A stretch of 64,000 bases of DNA from Ardenticatenaceae bacterium (GCA_020634245.1 JACKCC010000022.1:1-64000); one strand, 5' to 3'. Shown: positions 36,976 to 46,149, numbered from the stretch's first letter. Notes: a model not told the origin generated them from the sequence alone. Translations and numbers: made by a program.

Positions 36976-37013
36976 GGCTGGTTGTTAGTAGTTGGTGGCT
37001 GGTGAGAGGTTGG
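36976..37013. repeat. GTTGGTGGCTGG-type repeat, left of the four-helix-bundle gene
   Basis: Low-complexity words GGCTGGTTGTTAG, GTTGGTGGCTGG and GAGGTTGG. The complementary words recur at 37385-37415 on the other side of the next gene, forming long inverted flanks. Confidence 0.6.
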
Positions 37014-37015
37014 TG

Positions 37016-37381
37016 ATGGGACGAATTCGGCATTATCGTGATTTGGATGTTTGGCAGAGGGGGATGGATGTTACGGTGATGGTTTATCGGTTTACCGATT
37101 TGTTCCCAAAATCTGAAGTGTATGGTTTGACTAATCAAATTCGTCGGGCTGCTGTTGCGATTTCATCAAATATTGCTGAGGGATACGGCCGTTCCAATAA
37201 GGAATTTGGCCGTTTTTTATCAATCGCTCGCGGCTCACTGGCCGAATTAGAAACACAACTTGAAATCGCTCGCAGAATACAATATCTTTCAGAAGAAAAT
37301 TTTGAAGCGCTCAATGCAGAGATCACAATTCTGGGCAAGCAACTAAATGTCCTATCACAAAAAGTCAACGCCCGAATGTAA
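37016..37381 (+). CDS. Four-helix-bundle protein (S23/IVP-like, TIGR02436 type)
   Basis: 121 residues from the ATG at 37016. It shows the family pattern YRDLDVWQRGMDVTVMVYRF, FPKSEVYGLTNQIRRAAVAI, SNIAEGYGRSNKEFGRFLSIARGSL and a helical tail. These small proteins are encoded in 23S rRNA intervening sequences or as stand-alone genes near repeats; the molecular role is unknown, although relatives accompany diversity-generating retroelements. The gene interrupts the trp cluster and is bracketed by inverted copies of one repeat, which suggests a movable cassette. Confidence 0.88.
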   Translation: MGRIRHYRDLDVWQRGMDVTVMVYRFTDLFPKSEVYGLTNQIRRAAVAISSNIAEGYGRSNKEFGRFLSIARGSLAELETQLEIARRIQYLSEENFEALNAEITILGKQLNVLSQKVNARM

Positions 37382-37384
37382 CTT

Positions 37385-37415
37385 ACTAGCAACCAGCAAC
37401 CAACAACTAGCAACC
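37385..37415. repeat. CAACCAGCAACC-type repeat, right of the four-helix-bundle gene
   Basis: CTAGCAACCAGCAACCAAC and CTAGCAACC words, complementary to the left flank at 36976-37013. Confidence 0.6.
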
Positions 37416-37431
37416 AAAAAGAGGTATATAA

Positions 37432-40347
37432 ATGACGAATTCCCACGGTTTTGAACTGGTAAAAGAGCAAGAGATTCCTGAATTAAATTCCAAAGCGCGA
37501 CTGTTCCGGCACATAAAGACGGGCGCGGAGCTGCTGTCGTTGGAAAATGATGACGATAACAAAGTGTTCGACATCACGTTCCGCACGCCGCCAGAAGATT
37601 CGACCGGAATTGCCCACATTATGGAGCATTGTGTGCTGGGCGGTTCGCGCAAATATCAGGTTAAAGAACCGTTTGTGGAACTGATCAAAGGGTCCTTGTA
37701 CACCTTTGTGAATGCATTTACGTCGTCAGATTGGACGACGTATCCGGTGGCCAGTACCAATCTGCAAGATTATTACAATTTGGTGGACGTGTATCTGGAT
37801 GCCGTGTTTTATCCTTTGATCACGCCTAATCATCTGGCACAGGAAGGCTGGCATTACGAATTGGAAAATGTGGCCGATCCACTGATTTTTAAGGGCGTCG
37901 TTTTTAACGAGATGAAAGGAGCCTACTCGTCGCCAGATAATGTGTTTGTCCGTTACAATCAACAGTCAATCTTCCCCGATAATGCCTACGGCCATGATTC
38001 CGGCGGTGATCCGACGGTTATTCCTGATTTGACGTATGCACAGTTTAAACAGTTTCATGAGACGCTGTACCATCCGTCTAACGCGCGCATCTTCTTTTAT
38101 GGCGATGATGATCCTGAAGAAAGACTGTGGCTGATGGATGAGTGGCTGCGCGATTTTGACCGGATTGATGTGGACTCTTTAATTCCCTTGCAAGAATATT
38201 TTGCCCGGCCGCAGCGGGCGACGCATCCTTACAGCGTGGACGGGGATGCGGTCGAGGCCAAAGCGTTTGTTCAAGTCAACTGGATGCTGCCGGAGAACAG
38301 TGATCCGGTATTGACAATGGCCCTGGAAGTTTTGTCCTATGCGCTGGTGAGTACGCCCGCCTCGCCGCTGCGCAAGGCGCTGATCGATTCCGGCCTGGGC
38401 GAGGATGTGACCGGCGGCGGTTTTTCAACCCGATTACGGCAAAACACGTTTGGCGTAGGACTGAAAGGCATCGCGCTGGCAGATGCGGATAAGGTGGAAG
38501 CGCTGATTTTGCAGACACTCGAGGATCTGGCCGAGAATGGCCTGGAACCGGATATGGTCGAAGCGGCCGTTAACACCATCGAGTTCAGTTTACGCGAAAA
38601 CAACACCGGCAACTTCCCGCGCGGGCTGAGTCTGGCCATCCGTGCCCTGAGTACCTGGCTATATGATCGTGATCCGCTGGCTCCGTTGGCGTTTGAGGAA
38701 CCGTTAACGGCCGTCAAAAACAAACTAACCAACCATCCAACCTACCTACAAGACTTAATCCGCCAGCACCTGCTCGACAATCCCCACCGCAGCACCGTCA
38801 TCCTGGAACCCGATGCCGAACTGGCCGACCGGCTGGAAGAAGCCGAGAAAAAGCGGCTGGCCGACGTCAAAGCCGGGTTGAGCGAGGACGAACTGCTGGC
38901 CATCATCGACGAGACCCGTGAACTCAAGCGGCTGCAAGAAGCGCCGGACACGCCGGAAGCGTTGGCCACCATCCCCCGGCTGACGCTGGCTGATCTGGAC
39001 AAAGAAAACAAAACCATCCCGCTGGCTGTTTCTGATTTGCATGGCAGTGAACTGCTGTACCATGATTTGTTCACCAACGGCATTGTCTACCTCGATTTAG
39101 GCTTTGATTTGCACACCCTGCCCGCCGACCTGCTGCCCTACGTCAAGCTGTTTGGCCGGGCGTTGGTGGAAATCGGTACGGAAACCGAAGATTTCGTCAA
39201 GCTGTCGCAGCGGATTGGGCGCAAGACGGGCGGTATCTGGCCTGGTTCGTTTACTTCGACGATGGAAAACGGCCGTTCCGCCGCCACCCGCCTCTTCCTG
39301 CGCGGCAAAGCCACGATGGATCAGGCCCAGGACATGCTTGACATCATGCGCGATGTGCTGCTGATGGTCAAGCTGGACAACCAGGCCCGTTTCCGCCAGA
39401 TGGTGCTGGAAGCCAAAGCGGGCAAGGAAGCCGGCCTCGTACCGTCGGGCCACATCGTCACCAATACCCGGCTGCGTTCGCATTTCACCGAAGCTGATTG
39501 GGTTAGCGAGCAAATCGGCGGCATCGAATACCTGTTCTTCCTGCGCCAACTGGCTGACGCCGTGGAGAATGATTGGCCGTCGGTCCTGGCCAAGCTGGAG
39601 GAAGTGCGCCGCCTGCTGGTGAACCGTAGCAGTTTGGTGGTGAATGTGACGCTGGATGAGGCCAATTACGGCCGTTTCCTGCCCATTCTCAGTGATTTTG
39701 TAACGGCCGTGCCCGCCAACCCGCTTAATCTCATAGATTGGTCACCCGAATTCAGCCGCACTAACGAAGGGCTGACCATTCCGGCGCAGGTAAATTACGT
39801 GGGCAAAGGGGCCAATCTGTACGATTTGGGCTACCAACTGCACGGCTCCGTTTCCGTTATCGGCAAATATTTGGGCACCACCTACCTGTGGGAGAAAATC
39901 CGGGTCCAGGGCGGCGCGTATGGCGGCTTCAGCACCTTCGACCGCTTCTCCGGCGTTTGGAGCTACCTCTCCTACCGCGACCCCAACTTACTGGGTACGC
40001 TGGCCAACTACGATGGCACGGCCGATTTTCTGCGCAATCTCGATTTGAGCCAGGCCGAATTGACCAGCAGCATCATCGGCGCGATTGGCGGCATTGACAG
40101 CTACCAACTGCCCGACGCCAAAGGCTACACTTCGATGTCTCGCCACTTAATTGGCGAGAGCGACGTCCAACGCCAGCAGTACCGTGACGAGGTGCTGGCC
40201 ACGACGACGGCCGATTTCAAAGCGCTGGGCGAGGTGCTGACCCAGGCCAACGATGCGGCAACGGTCGTCGTTCTCGGTTCGGCCGAAGCGATTGCGAAGG
40301 CCAATGAGAGCCAGAAAGATTGGCTGGATGTGAAAAAAGTGATGTGA
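37432..40347 (+). CDS. M16C metallopeptidase (presequence protease/insulinase type)
   Basis: 971 residues, full length for the M16C group of peptide-degrading proteases. The inverted zinc motif HIMEH lies at 62-66, and the distal ligand Glu probably lies in EMKGAYS, about 75 residues on. The C-terminal half contains the second, inactive M16 domain and the loop LWEKIRVQGGAYGGF. It folds as a closed chamber and cuts short unstructured peptides. GAGGT precedes the start. It lies inside the tryptophan region without functional connection. Confidence 0.93.
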   Translation: MTNSHGFELVKEQEIPELNSKARLFRHIKTGAELLSLENDDDNKVFDITFRTPPEDSTGIAHIMEHCVLGGSRKYQVKEPFVELIKGSLYTFVNAFTSSDWTTYPVASTNLQDYYNLVDVYLDAVFYPLITPNHLAQEGWHYELENVADPLIFKGVVFNEMKGAYSSPDNVFVRYNQQSIFPDNAYGHDSGGDPTVIPDLTYAQFKQFHETLYHPSNARIFFYGDDDPEERLWLMDEWLRDFDRIDVDSLIPLQEYFARPQRATHPYSVDGDAVEAKAFVQVNWMLPENSDPVLTMALEVLSYALVSTPASPLRKALIDSGLGEDVTGGGFSTRLRQNTFGVGLKGIALADADKVEALILQTLEDLAENGLEPDMVEAAVNTIEFSLRENNTGNFPRGLSLAIRALSTWLYDRDPLAPLAFEEPLTAVKNKLTNHPTYLQDLIRQHLLDNPHRSTVILEPDAELADRLEEAEKKRLADVKAGLSEDELLAIIDETRELKRLQEAPDTPEALATIPRLTLADLDKENKTIPLAVSDLHGSELLYHDLFTNGIVYLDLGFDLHTLPADLLPYVKLFGRALVEIGTETEDFVKLSQRIGRKTGGIWPGSFTSTMENGRSAATRLFLRGKATMDQAQDMLDIMRDVLLMVKLDNQARFRQMVLEAKAGKEAGLVPSGHIVTNTRLRSHFTEADWVSEQIGGIEYLFFLRQLADAVENDWPSVLAKLEEVRRLLVNRSSLVVNVTLDEANYGRFLPILSDFVTAVPANPLNLIDWSPEFSRTNEGLTIPAQVNYVGKGANLYDLGYQLHGSVSVIGKYLGTTYLWEKIRVQGGAYGGFSTFDRFSGVWSYLSYRDPNLLGTLANYDGTADFLRNLDLSQAELTSSIIGAIGGIDSYQLPDAKGYTSMSRHLIGESDVQRQQYRDEVLATTTADFKALGEVLTQANDAATVVVLGSAEAIAKANESQKDWLDVKKVM

Positions 40348-40348
40348 T

Positions 40349-40518
40349 TATATGGAGGCACTGGGTCCGTTGAATGGGATTGGCCGTAAATCACTCATTT
40401 TGCGGCGTTTTTTCCAGCTCGATTTGGGCGATTTTCACGAGTAACCATACCATTGCGTGATGGCGAAAAAGTTACCGTGAAATCAAATCCCATAGAACAG
40501 ACCCAGTGCCTATATGGA
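40349..40518. mobile_element. 154-bp miniature transposable element with 8-bp target duplication
   Basis: The direct repeat TATATGGA occurs at 40349-40356 and 40511-40518. Inside it, terminal inverted repeats begin GGCACTGGGTC (40357) and end GACCCAGTGCC (40510); the arms remain similar for about 28 bp. The interior has no open frame. The element landed 1 bp after the stop codon of the M16C gene. Confidence 0.85.
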
Positions 40519-40580
40519 GACTGGAGAATAGAGATTGGAGACTGGAAAACCAAAATCTCTAGTCTCCAATCTCCAGTCTC
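40517..40580. repeat. Word-type inverted repeat before trpD
   Basis: GAGACTGGAGA/AGATTGGAGACT on the left and AGTCTCCAATCTCCAGTCTC on the right form a long imperfect hairpin, followed by the trpD ribosome binding site AGGAGA. Confidence 0.6.
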
Positions 40581-40600
40581 TTTTACTAGGAGAAAGTTTT

Positions 40601-41632
40601 ATGCCCTTAAAATCTGCGATTGCTGCGGTGATAAACGGCCGTAACCTGACATTTGACGAAGCCGAAGCCGCGATGGACATCATCATGAACGGGGAAGCCA
40701 CCCCAGCCCAAATCGGCAGCTACCTCACGGCGCTGCGGATGAAGGGGGAGACTGTAGACGAAATTGCCGGCAGCGCCCGCTCTATGCGCAGCCATGTCGT
40801 CGCCGTGCCAGTGGATGCGGCGGCCTATGGCAGCATGCTCGTCGATACCTGCGGTACCGGCGGCGACGGCAAACACACCTTCAATATCTCGACAACGGCC
40901 GCTTTCGTCGTCGCCGGGCATGGTGTGAAAGTGGCCAAACATGGCAACCGGGCCGCCAGCAGCAAAAGCGGCTCGGCCGATGTGCTGATGGCGCTGGGCG
41001 GCAATCTCGATTTGAGCGCCGAGCAGGTGGCCGAATGTGTCGAAGAAGTAGGCATCGGCTTTTTGTACGCCATCAACCATCATCCGGCGATGCGCTACGC
41101 CATCGGGCCGCGCCGCGAAATCGGCCAGCGCACCATCTTCAACGTCCTCGGCCCGCTGACCAATCCGGCCGGAGCGACCCACCAACTCATCGGCGTTTAC
41201 GACCCGGTGCTGACCGAGCCGCTGGCGCGAGTGTTGGGCGCGCTGGGCAGCCAAGCCGCCTTCGTCGTCCACGGCGCCGATGGCCTGGACGAACTGTCCA
41301 CGACCGGCGTCAATCGTATCAGCCGCCTGGAAAAAGACGGTACGGTCTCAACTTACGACTTTGATCCGGCCGAATTGGGGCTGGCACGGGCCAAAATGGA
41401 AGATTTTGCCGGTGGCCTGCCGGAAGAAAACGCCCAAATCACCCATGACATCCTCAGCGGCAAAGACAGAGGGCCGCGCCGTGACATTGTTCTGCTTAAC
41501 GCCGCTGCTGCTCTCAGTATCGACGGCAACGATTTCCCCGCCGGTCTGGCCGAAGCGCGCGAAGCTATCGACAGTGGCAAAGCGATGGCTGTGCTCAATG
41601 CCTGGATCGAGAGGACCAACAGGTTCAGCTAG
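40601..41632 (+). CDS. trpD: Anthranilate phosphoribosyltransferase
   Basis: 343 residues from the ATG at 40601 (AGGAGA 8 nt upstream). PRPP-binding signature DTCGTGGDGKHTFNIST, then VAKHGNRAASSKSGSADVLMALG and FGPLTNP-like VLGPLTNPAG. It attaches phosphoribose to anthranilate. Separated from trpG by the four-helix-bundle gene, the M16C gene and two repeats, and from trpC by a toxin-antitoxin pair. Confidence 0.95.
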   Translation: MPLKSAIAAVINGRNLTFDEAEAAMDIIMNGEATPAQIGSYLTALRMKGETVDEIAGSARSMRSHVVAVPVDAAAYGSMLVDTCGTGGDGKHTFNISTTAAFVVAGHGVKVAKHGNRAASSKSGSADVLMALGGNLDLSAEQVAECVEEVGIGFLYAINHHPAMRYAIGPRREIGQRTIFNVLGPLTNPAGATHQLIGVYDPVLTEPLARVLGALGSQAAFVVHGADGLDELSTTGVNRISRLEKDGTVSTYDFDPAELGLARAKMEDFAGGLPEENAQITHDILSGKDRGPRRDIVLLNAAAALSIDGNDFPAGLAEAREAIDSGKAMAVLNAWIERTNRFS

Positions 41633-41720
41633 ATTTTTCCATCAACCCTTGTGGCTTGATGGTGTATAATGTCAAAATAGAGTTATGAAAGTATTGGTCG
41701 GGTAAGTTGAGGTGTGACGA

Positions 41721-42041
41721 ATGACACAAATGACAGTGAATATTCCCAAGGTTTTAGCAGCACTATCGCCTAAAGAAAGAGAAGGGTTGATTCGGGAGGG
41801 GGTATACGAGGCTGTTCAGACTCGGATTCGTCAAATCAAGGCCGATATTGCCGAAAGTGAAAAACAGGTATCCAGCTTTGAAGAGAAGTATGGTATTTCT
41901 CTGGAACAATTTGAAAAACGATTGGGAGATTCGGATTCAGTCCAGGCTCATGAAGATTACAATGATTGGTTTTTTTGGAGTGAAGTATTAAATAAGAATC
42001 GACGTTTGTTAAACGATCTTCAAGAAAATCAGGATCATTGA
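41721..42041 (+). CDS. Probable antitoxin (TumA-like) partner of a TumE-family toxin
   Basis: 106 residues: MTVNIPKVLAALSPKEREGLIREGVYEAVQTRIRQ opening, then a coiled-coil-prone charged region and a Trp-rich end (DYNDWFFWSEVL). No DNA-binding domain recognised. Its stop codon overlaps the next ATG by one base (TGATG), the usual arrangement of a toxin-antitoxin pair, and the next gene looks like TumE. Assignment rests mainly on the partner. Confidence 0.65.
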   Translation: MTQMTVNIPKVLAALSPKEREGLIREGVYEAVQTRIRQIKADIAESEKQVSSFEEKYGISLEQFEKRLGDSDSVQAHEDYNDWFFWSEVLNKNRRLLNDLQENQDH

Positions 42042-42397
42042 TGTTAGAGAAATTACGTTCCCAGACTGGCCTGATTAAGGCAGTTTTTGATTACGAGCAT
42101 CGACTAAAGGGGACAATTGAACAATTCAAGGCTGTGGTTCAGTTAGCTGATGGTTCTCGACTGCATATCAATGAAGTATGGATTGAGGACGAGTTAGAAA
42201 AATATGCTTATTATTGGTTAACCCCAGCAGGGGAGATTCTGCAAGGGTGGGATAACGCACCGCATCACCCTGAAATTGATTCACATCCACATCATACGCA
42301 TTATGCTGATTCTGTACGGCCGTCACAAATTCGCTGTTTAGACGACGTGTTGGCGATGCTGCTTAAAAAAATACTTCTTGATACAAATGACACATGA
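42041..42397 (+). CDS. TumE-like toxin (DUF6516 family)
   Basis: 118 residues from the ATG at 42041. Features that recall DUF6516/TumE: FKAVVQLADGSRLHINEVWIE, YAYYWLTPAGEILQGWDNAPHHPE and the clustered histidines SHPHHTHY. These proteins act as toxins with a small upstream antitoxin, and the mechanism is probably RNA-directed (inferred). Inserting an addiction pair between trpD and trpC would select against loss of this segment. Confidence 0.72.
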   Translation: MLEKLRSQTGLIKAVFDYEHRLKGTIEQFKAVVQLADGSRLHINEVWIEDELEKYAYYWLTPAGEILQGWDNAPHHPEIDSHPHHTHYADSVRPSQIRCLDDVLAMLLKKILLDTNDT

Positions 42398-42409
42398 TTT
42401 TTTGAAATT

Positions 42410-43222
42410 ATGAGCGTATCCAACCAAGCCAAAAGCCGGGGCAAAATCCTCGACGAAATCATGACCTACCACCGGGAACAATTGCCCAAAATTATGCGCG
42501 AGGTGCCATTAGCCGATTTGCGGGCTTTTGCCAGCGTAACGCCGCCAGCATTGGACTTTTACGCGGCGCTAAAAAAGCCCGGCGTTTCCCTGATTGCCGA
42601 GTGCAAAAAGGCGTCGCCCAGCAAAGGGCTGATGGTGCGCGATTACGATCCGGTAGCATTGGCCAAAACGTACGCCAAAGCCGGAGCCAGCGCCATCTCT
42701 GTCCTGACCGACGCCCGCCATTTTCAAGGTTCCCTCGAACATCTCCGCGATGTGAAGGAAGCGGTCAAGATTCCCGTCCTCCGCAAGGATTTCATCTTTG
42801 ACCCGTACCAGGTTTATGAAGCCAGGGTGGCAGGGGCGGATGCGGTGTTGTTGATAACGGCCGTACTCTCCGACACCGATCTCCATGACCTCCTCCAACT
42901 CACCCACAAATTGGAGATGAACGCCCTTATCGAAGTGCATACCCAGGCCGAACTGGAGCGGGTGCTGCCACTGAGACCACGTATCATCGGCGTCAACAAC
43001 CGCAATTTGCAAACCTTTGAGGTTGACTTTGCCAACACCGCCCGGCTGCGCGCCCTCATCCCCGATGATGTGGTTGTGGTGGGCGAGAGCGGCCTCAAAA
43101 CGGCCGCCGACGTGCGCCAGATGCGCGATAGCGGCGTCGATGCCATCCTGGTTGGCGAAACGCTGGTCAAAAGCAAAAAAATCGCCCAAACCGTGCGTGA
43201 GTTTGTTGCTGCCGGCCATTGA
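42410..43222 (+). CDS. trpC: Indole-3-glycerol phosphate synthase
   Basis: 270 residues. TIM-barrel motifs: LIAECKKASPSKGLM (catalytic Glu/Lys), SVLTDARHFQGSLEHL, VLRKDFIFDPYQVYEARVAGADAVLLI, IGVNNRNLQTFEVD and VVGESGLKTAADV. It closes the indole ring ahead of the TrpB step. It starts 12 bp after the toxin gene, so it is probably cotranscribed with the toxin-antitoxin pair. trpF and trpA are not in the window. Confidence 0.95.
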   Translation: MSVSNQAKSRGKILDEIMTYHREQLPKIMREVPLADLRAFASVTPPALDFYAALKKPGVSLIAECKKASPSKGLMVRDYDPVALAKTYAKAGASAISVLTDARHFQGSLEHLRDVKEAVKIPVLRKDFIFDPYQVYEARVAGADAVLLITAVLSDTDLHDLLQLTHKLEMNALIEVHTQAELERVLPLRPRIIGVNNRNLQTFEVDFANTARLRALIPDDVVVVGESGLKTAADVRQMRDSGVDAILVGETLVKSKKIAQTVREFVAAGH

Positions 43223-43226
43223 CTCC

Positions 43227-43304
43227 TGTCATTTCGACAAGCAAAGCGCGGAGAAATCTTATTATTCGGCGAGGATTAGACTTCTCCCTTCGGTTGAAAT
43301 GATA
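43227..43304. repeat. Dispersed TGTCATTTCGAC-type inverted repeat
   Basis: The left part TGTCATTTCGAC...GGAGAAATCT and the right part AGACTTCTCCCTTCGGTTGA form imperfect arms around about 18 bp. This word is familiar from intergenic repeats in several phyla. Confidence 0.6.
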
Positions 43305-43565
43305 TGGGTATCCTGATTCAAATTTCCCTTGCCTGAAACCTCCTGAATTAGTATCATTTCTCCACGTAGTCACGCTGGACTCGGTGGACTTGTCTTGGTT
43401 GGCGTACTTAGCGAGGCATGAGCCGGTGATCAGTAACCCGTAAACAGTAACCCGATTACCGTTTACCGCTTACCGATTACCCTGAATCACCCCCAATCTC
43501 ATGCTTGCCAGCCATCGCAGGGGAAATACGGCAGGCGTGATCGCGCCCGCCATCGGAGGACTCTC
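43305..43565. other. Non-coding region before the molybdenum hydroxylase gene
   Basis: About 260 bp with no plausible gene. It contains direct words CAGTAACCCGTAA/CAGTAACCCG with ACCGTTTACCGCTTACCGATTACC at 43431-43484, and a small hairpin GGCGtgatcgCGCC near 43536. The promoter of the downstream gene should be here but is not obvious. Confidence 0.4.
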
Positions 43566-46142
43566 ATGAAATTCCTACTCAATGGGCAGGTCAAAGAATA
43601 TGATGGCGACCCCGACCTGTCACTACTCACCTATTTACGCGAAATTGAAGGTATTACCTCGCTGAAAGACGGCTGCGCTCCCCAGGCCGCTTGTGGAGCC
43701 TGCACCGTCGATATTGATGGAAAGGCTAAGCTGGCCTGTGCTCAGAAAATGGGCAAATTGGACGACGCGACCATCACAACCATCGAAGGATTGGGCGAAT
43801 ACCGGCAAAAGGTGTACGCCAACGCCTTTGTGGAGAAGGGCGGCGTACAGTGCGGTTACTGCATTCCGGGGATTGTGATGCAGTCCAATGCGCTCATCAA
43901 CAAGAACCCCGACCCCACTCGCGACGATATTGCCAAGGCGCTGACGCCTAATTTGTGCCGCTGCACCGGCTACAAGAAGGTGATCGATTCGGTTATTTAT
44001 GCGGCCGAGGCGATTCGTAAGGAAGAGACGATTGAGCCGCCCACGGGCAACGGCCGTGTCGGGACCCGCCAGCCCAAATATCACGCCCAGGATTTGGTCC
44101 TGGGCCGGCACCATTACGTCGATGATGTGCGCAAGGAAGGCATGGTTTACGGCGCGCTCAAATTCAGCGACCATCCCCGCGCCGTCGTGAAAAGCCTGGA
44201 CGTTAGCGAAGCGGCTCAACTGCCCGGTGTCTTGCGCATTTTGACCGCTGAGGACGTGCCCGGCGGCCGTTTTATCGGCCTCATTCAGCAGGATTGGCCG
44301 CTGATGGTGGCTGTAGGCGAAACAACCCGCTACGTGGGCGACGTGCTGGCCCAGGTCGTGGCCGAATCGGATGCGGCGGCGCGGAAGGCGGTAGAACTGA
44401 TCAAAGTTGAGTATAAGGTGCTGGAGCCGCTGATCAACATGCACGATGCGCTCAAACCGGACGCGCCACAGATTCATGAAGGGGGCAATTTCCTCTCGGA
44501 ATCCAAGACCAGCCGTGGCGATATGGAAAAGGCCATCGCCGAATCGGCTTACACGGCGCAGGGCCAGTTCCAGACGCAGTGGATTGAACACGGCTACATG
44601 GAACCGGAAACGGCCGTTGCCTATCCCAGCGCCGACGGCATTGAAGTCCTCTCGCAAAGCCAGGGCGTTTACGATGACCGCATCCAAATCGCCAAGCTGC
44701 TGGGCCTGCCGCTGGAGAAAGTGCGCATCATTTTGCATCCTAACGGCGGCGGCTTTGGCGGCAAAGAAGATTTGAGCGTGCAAGGCCATGCCGCTTTAGC
44801 GGCCCATCTGCTGGGCCAGCCGGTCAAGGTGCGCCTGACCCGTGATGAATCGATCATCATGCATCCCAAGCGCCATCCCATCTGGATGGAGTACCACATC
44901 GGCTGTGACGAGAAGGGAATGCTAACTTTCGTCAAAGTCAAATTCCTGGGCGATACCGGTGCTTATGCTTCTGTGGGAGCCAAGGTGCTGGAACGGTCGG
45001 CGGGGCATGCGACCGGGGCATACAATGTGCCGGTGACTGATGTGGTGGCCACGGCCGTCTACACCAACAACGTCCCCTGCGGCGCAATGCGCGGCTTTGG
45101 CGTCAATCAAGCCATCTTCGGCCTGGAAAGCCTCATCGACGACTTATGCCAGCAGGGTGGCTTCGACCGTTGGCAGTTCCGCTACGACAACGCGCTGCAA
45201 AACGGCGACATGACCGCCACCGGCCAGGTCATCGAAGGCGGCGCCGGCGTGCGCGAGACTTTACTGAAGGTCAAAGACGCCTTCTACACCGCCAAATACG
45301 CCGGTCTGGCCTGCGGCCTCAAAAACACCGGCATCGGCAACGGCATGCCCGACAAATCGGAATCCTCCATTACCATCGCCGCGCCCGACCACGTGATCAT
45401 CGACCACAGTTGGACGGAGATGGGGCAAGGTGTCCACACAGTGGCACTCCAAACTTTGTGCAATGAGACGGGGATTGACCCCAGTATCGTCACCGTGCGC
45501 GTGGACACCAGCGCCGAGCAGGATGGCGGCATGACCACCGCCTCGCGGGGCACGTCGCTGGTGGGCAACTCGATGCTCGACGCCGCCAAAAAGCTGGCCG
45601 CCGATTTGGAGACCCATTCACTGGCCGATTTGGTCGGCAAAAAATACACCGGCGAGTGGATCGTCGATTGGACGACGAAGCCGGGGGCGATGGTGGAGAA
45701 GGTCTACACACATTACTCTTACAGCTACGCCACCCAACTGGTCATCCTGGACGACGACGGACAGATTGAAAAGATTGTGGCCGCCCACGACGCCGGTAAA
45801 ATCTTCAACCCGACCTTGTTTGAGGGCCAGTTGGAAGGTTCGCTGCACATGGGATTGGGTTATGCGATTAGCGAGCAGTTGGAGATGGAGAACGGCCGTC
45901 CCAAGAGCACCCGCCTGCGCGACATGGGCATCCTGCGCGCCAAACAGACGCCGGAACTGGAAGTCATCGGCGTGGAAGTGCCCGACCCGTATGGGCCGTA
46001 TGGCGCGAAGGGCGTGGGCGAGATTGGTCTGGTTCCCACCGCTGGGGCCGTCGCCAATGCCCTCTACCAGTTCGATGGCATCCGTCGCACCCAACTGCCG
46101 ATGGAACTGCCAAAAAAGCAGCGTATTGTCAAACGCAAATAG
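43566..46142 (+). CDS. Molybdenum hydroxylase, xanthine dehydrogenase type (fused FeS and Moco subunits)
   Basis: 858 residues. The N-terminal ferredoxin domain has C37, C43, C46 and C58; the second [2Fe-2S] domain has C96, C99, C131 and C133. The remainder is a molybdopterin-binding large subunit: HPNGGGFGGKED, PCGAMRGFGVNQA and the catalytic Glu in GAKGVGEIGLVP. An FAD domain is missing, so electrons leave by a separate partner. The fused, FAD-less plan resembles selenium-dependent-type xanthine dehydrogenases; the true substrate (purine, aldehyde or N-heterocycle) is not decided. A Mop protein gene lies 17 kb away. Confidence 0.88.
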   Translation: MKFLLNGQVKEYDGDPDLSLLTYLREIEGITSLKDGCAPQAACGACTVDIDGKAKLACAQKMGKLDDATITTIEGLGEYRQKVYANAFVEKGGVQCGYCIPGIVMQSNALINKNPDPTRDDIAKALTPNLCRCTGYKKVIDSVIYAAEAIRKEETIEPPTGNGRVGTRQPKYHAQDLVLGRHHYVDDVRKEGMVYGALKFSDHPRAVVKSLDVSEAAQLPGVLRILTAEDVPGGRFIGLIQQDWPLMVAVGETTRYVGDVLAQVVAESDAAARKAVELIKVEYKVLEPLINMHDALKPDAPQIHEGGNFLSESKTSRGDMEKAIAESAYTAQGQFQTQWIEHGYMEPETAVAYPSADGIEVLSQSQGVYDDRIQIAKLLGLPLEKVRIILHPNGGGFGGKEDLSVQGHAALAAHLLGQPVKVRLTRDESIIMHPKRHPIWMEYHIGCDEKGMLTFVKVKFLGDTGAYASVGAKVLERSAGHATGAYNVPVTDVVATAVYTNNVPCGAMRGFGVNQAIFGLESLIDDLCQQGGFDRWQFRYDNALQNGDMTATGQVIEGGAGVRETLLKVKDAFYTAKYAGLACGLKNTGIGNGMPDKSESSITIAAPDHVIIDHSWTEMGQGVHTVALQTLCNETGIDPSIVTVRVDTSAEQDGGMTTASRGTSLVGNSMLDAAKKLAADLETHSLADLVGKKYTGEWIVDWTTKPGAMVEKVYTHYSYSYATQLVILDDDGQIEKIVAAHDAGKIFNPTLFEGQLEGSLHMGLGYAISEQLEMENGRPKSTRLRDMGILRAKQTPELEVIGVEVPDPYGPYGAKGVGEIGLVPTAGAVANALYQFDGIRRTQLPMELPKKQRIVKRK

Positions 46143-46149
46143 TCATTCG

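Noticed and set aside
43500..43565. Possible molybdenum-cofactor riboswitch before the hydroxylase gene
   Set aside because: Only a small GGCG/CGCC hairpin is seen; the conserved Moco-motif helices could not be recognised.
43635..44789. Minus-strand frame of 384 residues opposite the molybdenum hydroxylase gene
   Set aside because: Antisense to conserved FeS and Moco motifs; composition rich in His, Arg and Gln is typical of shadow frames.
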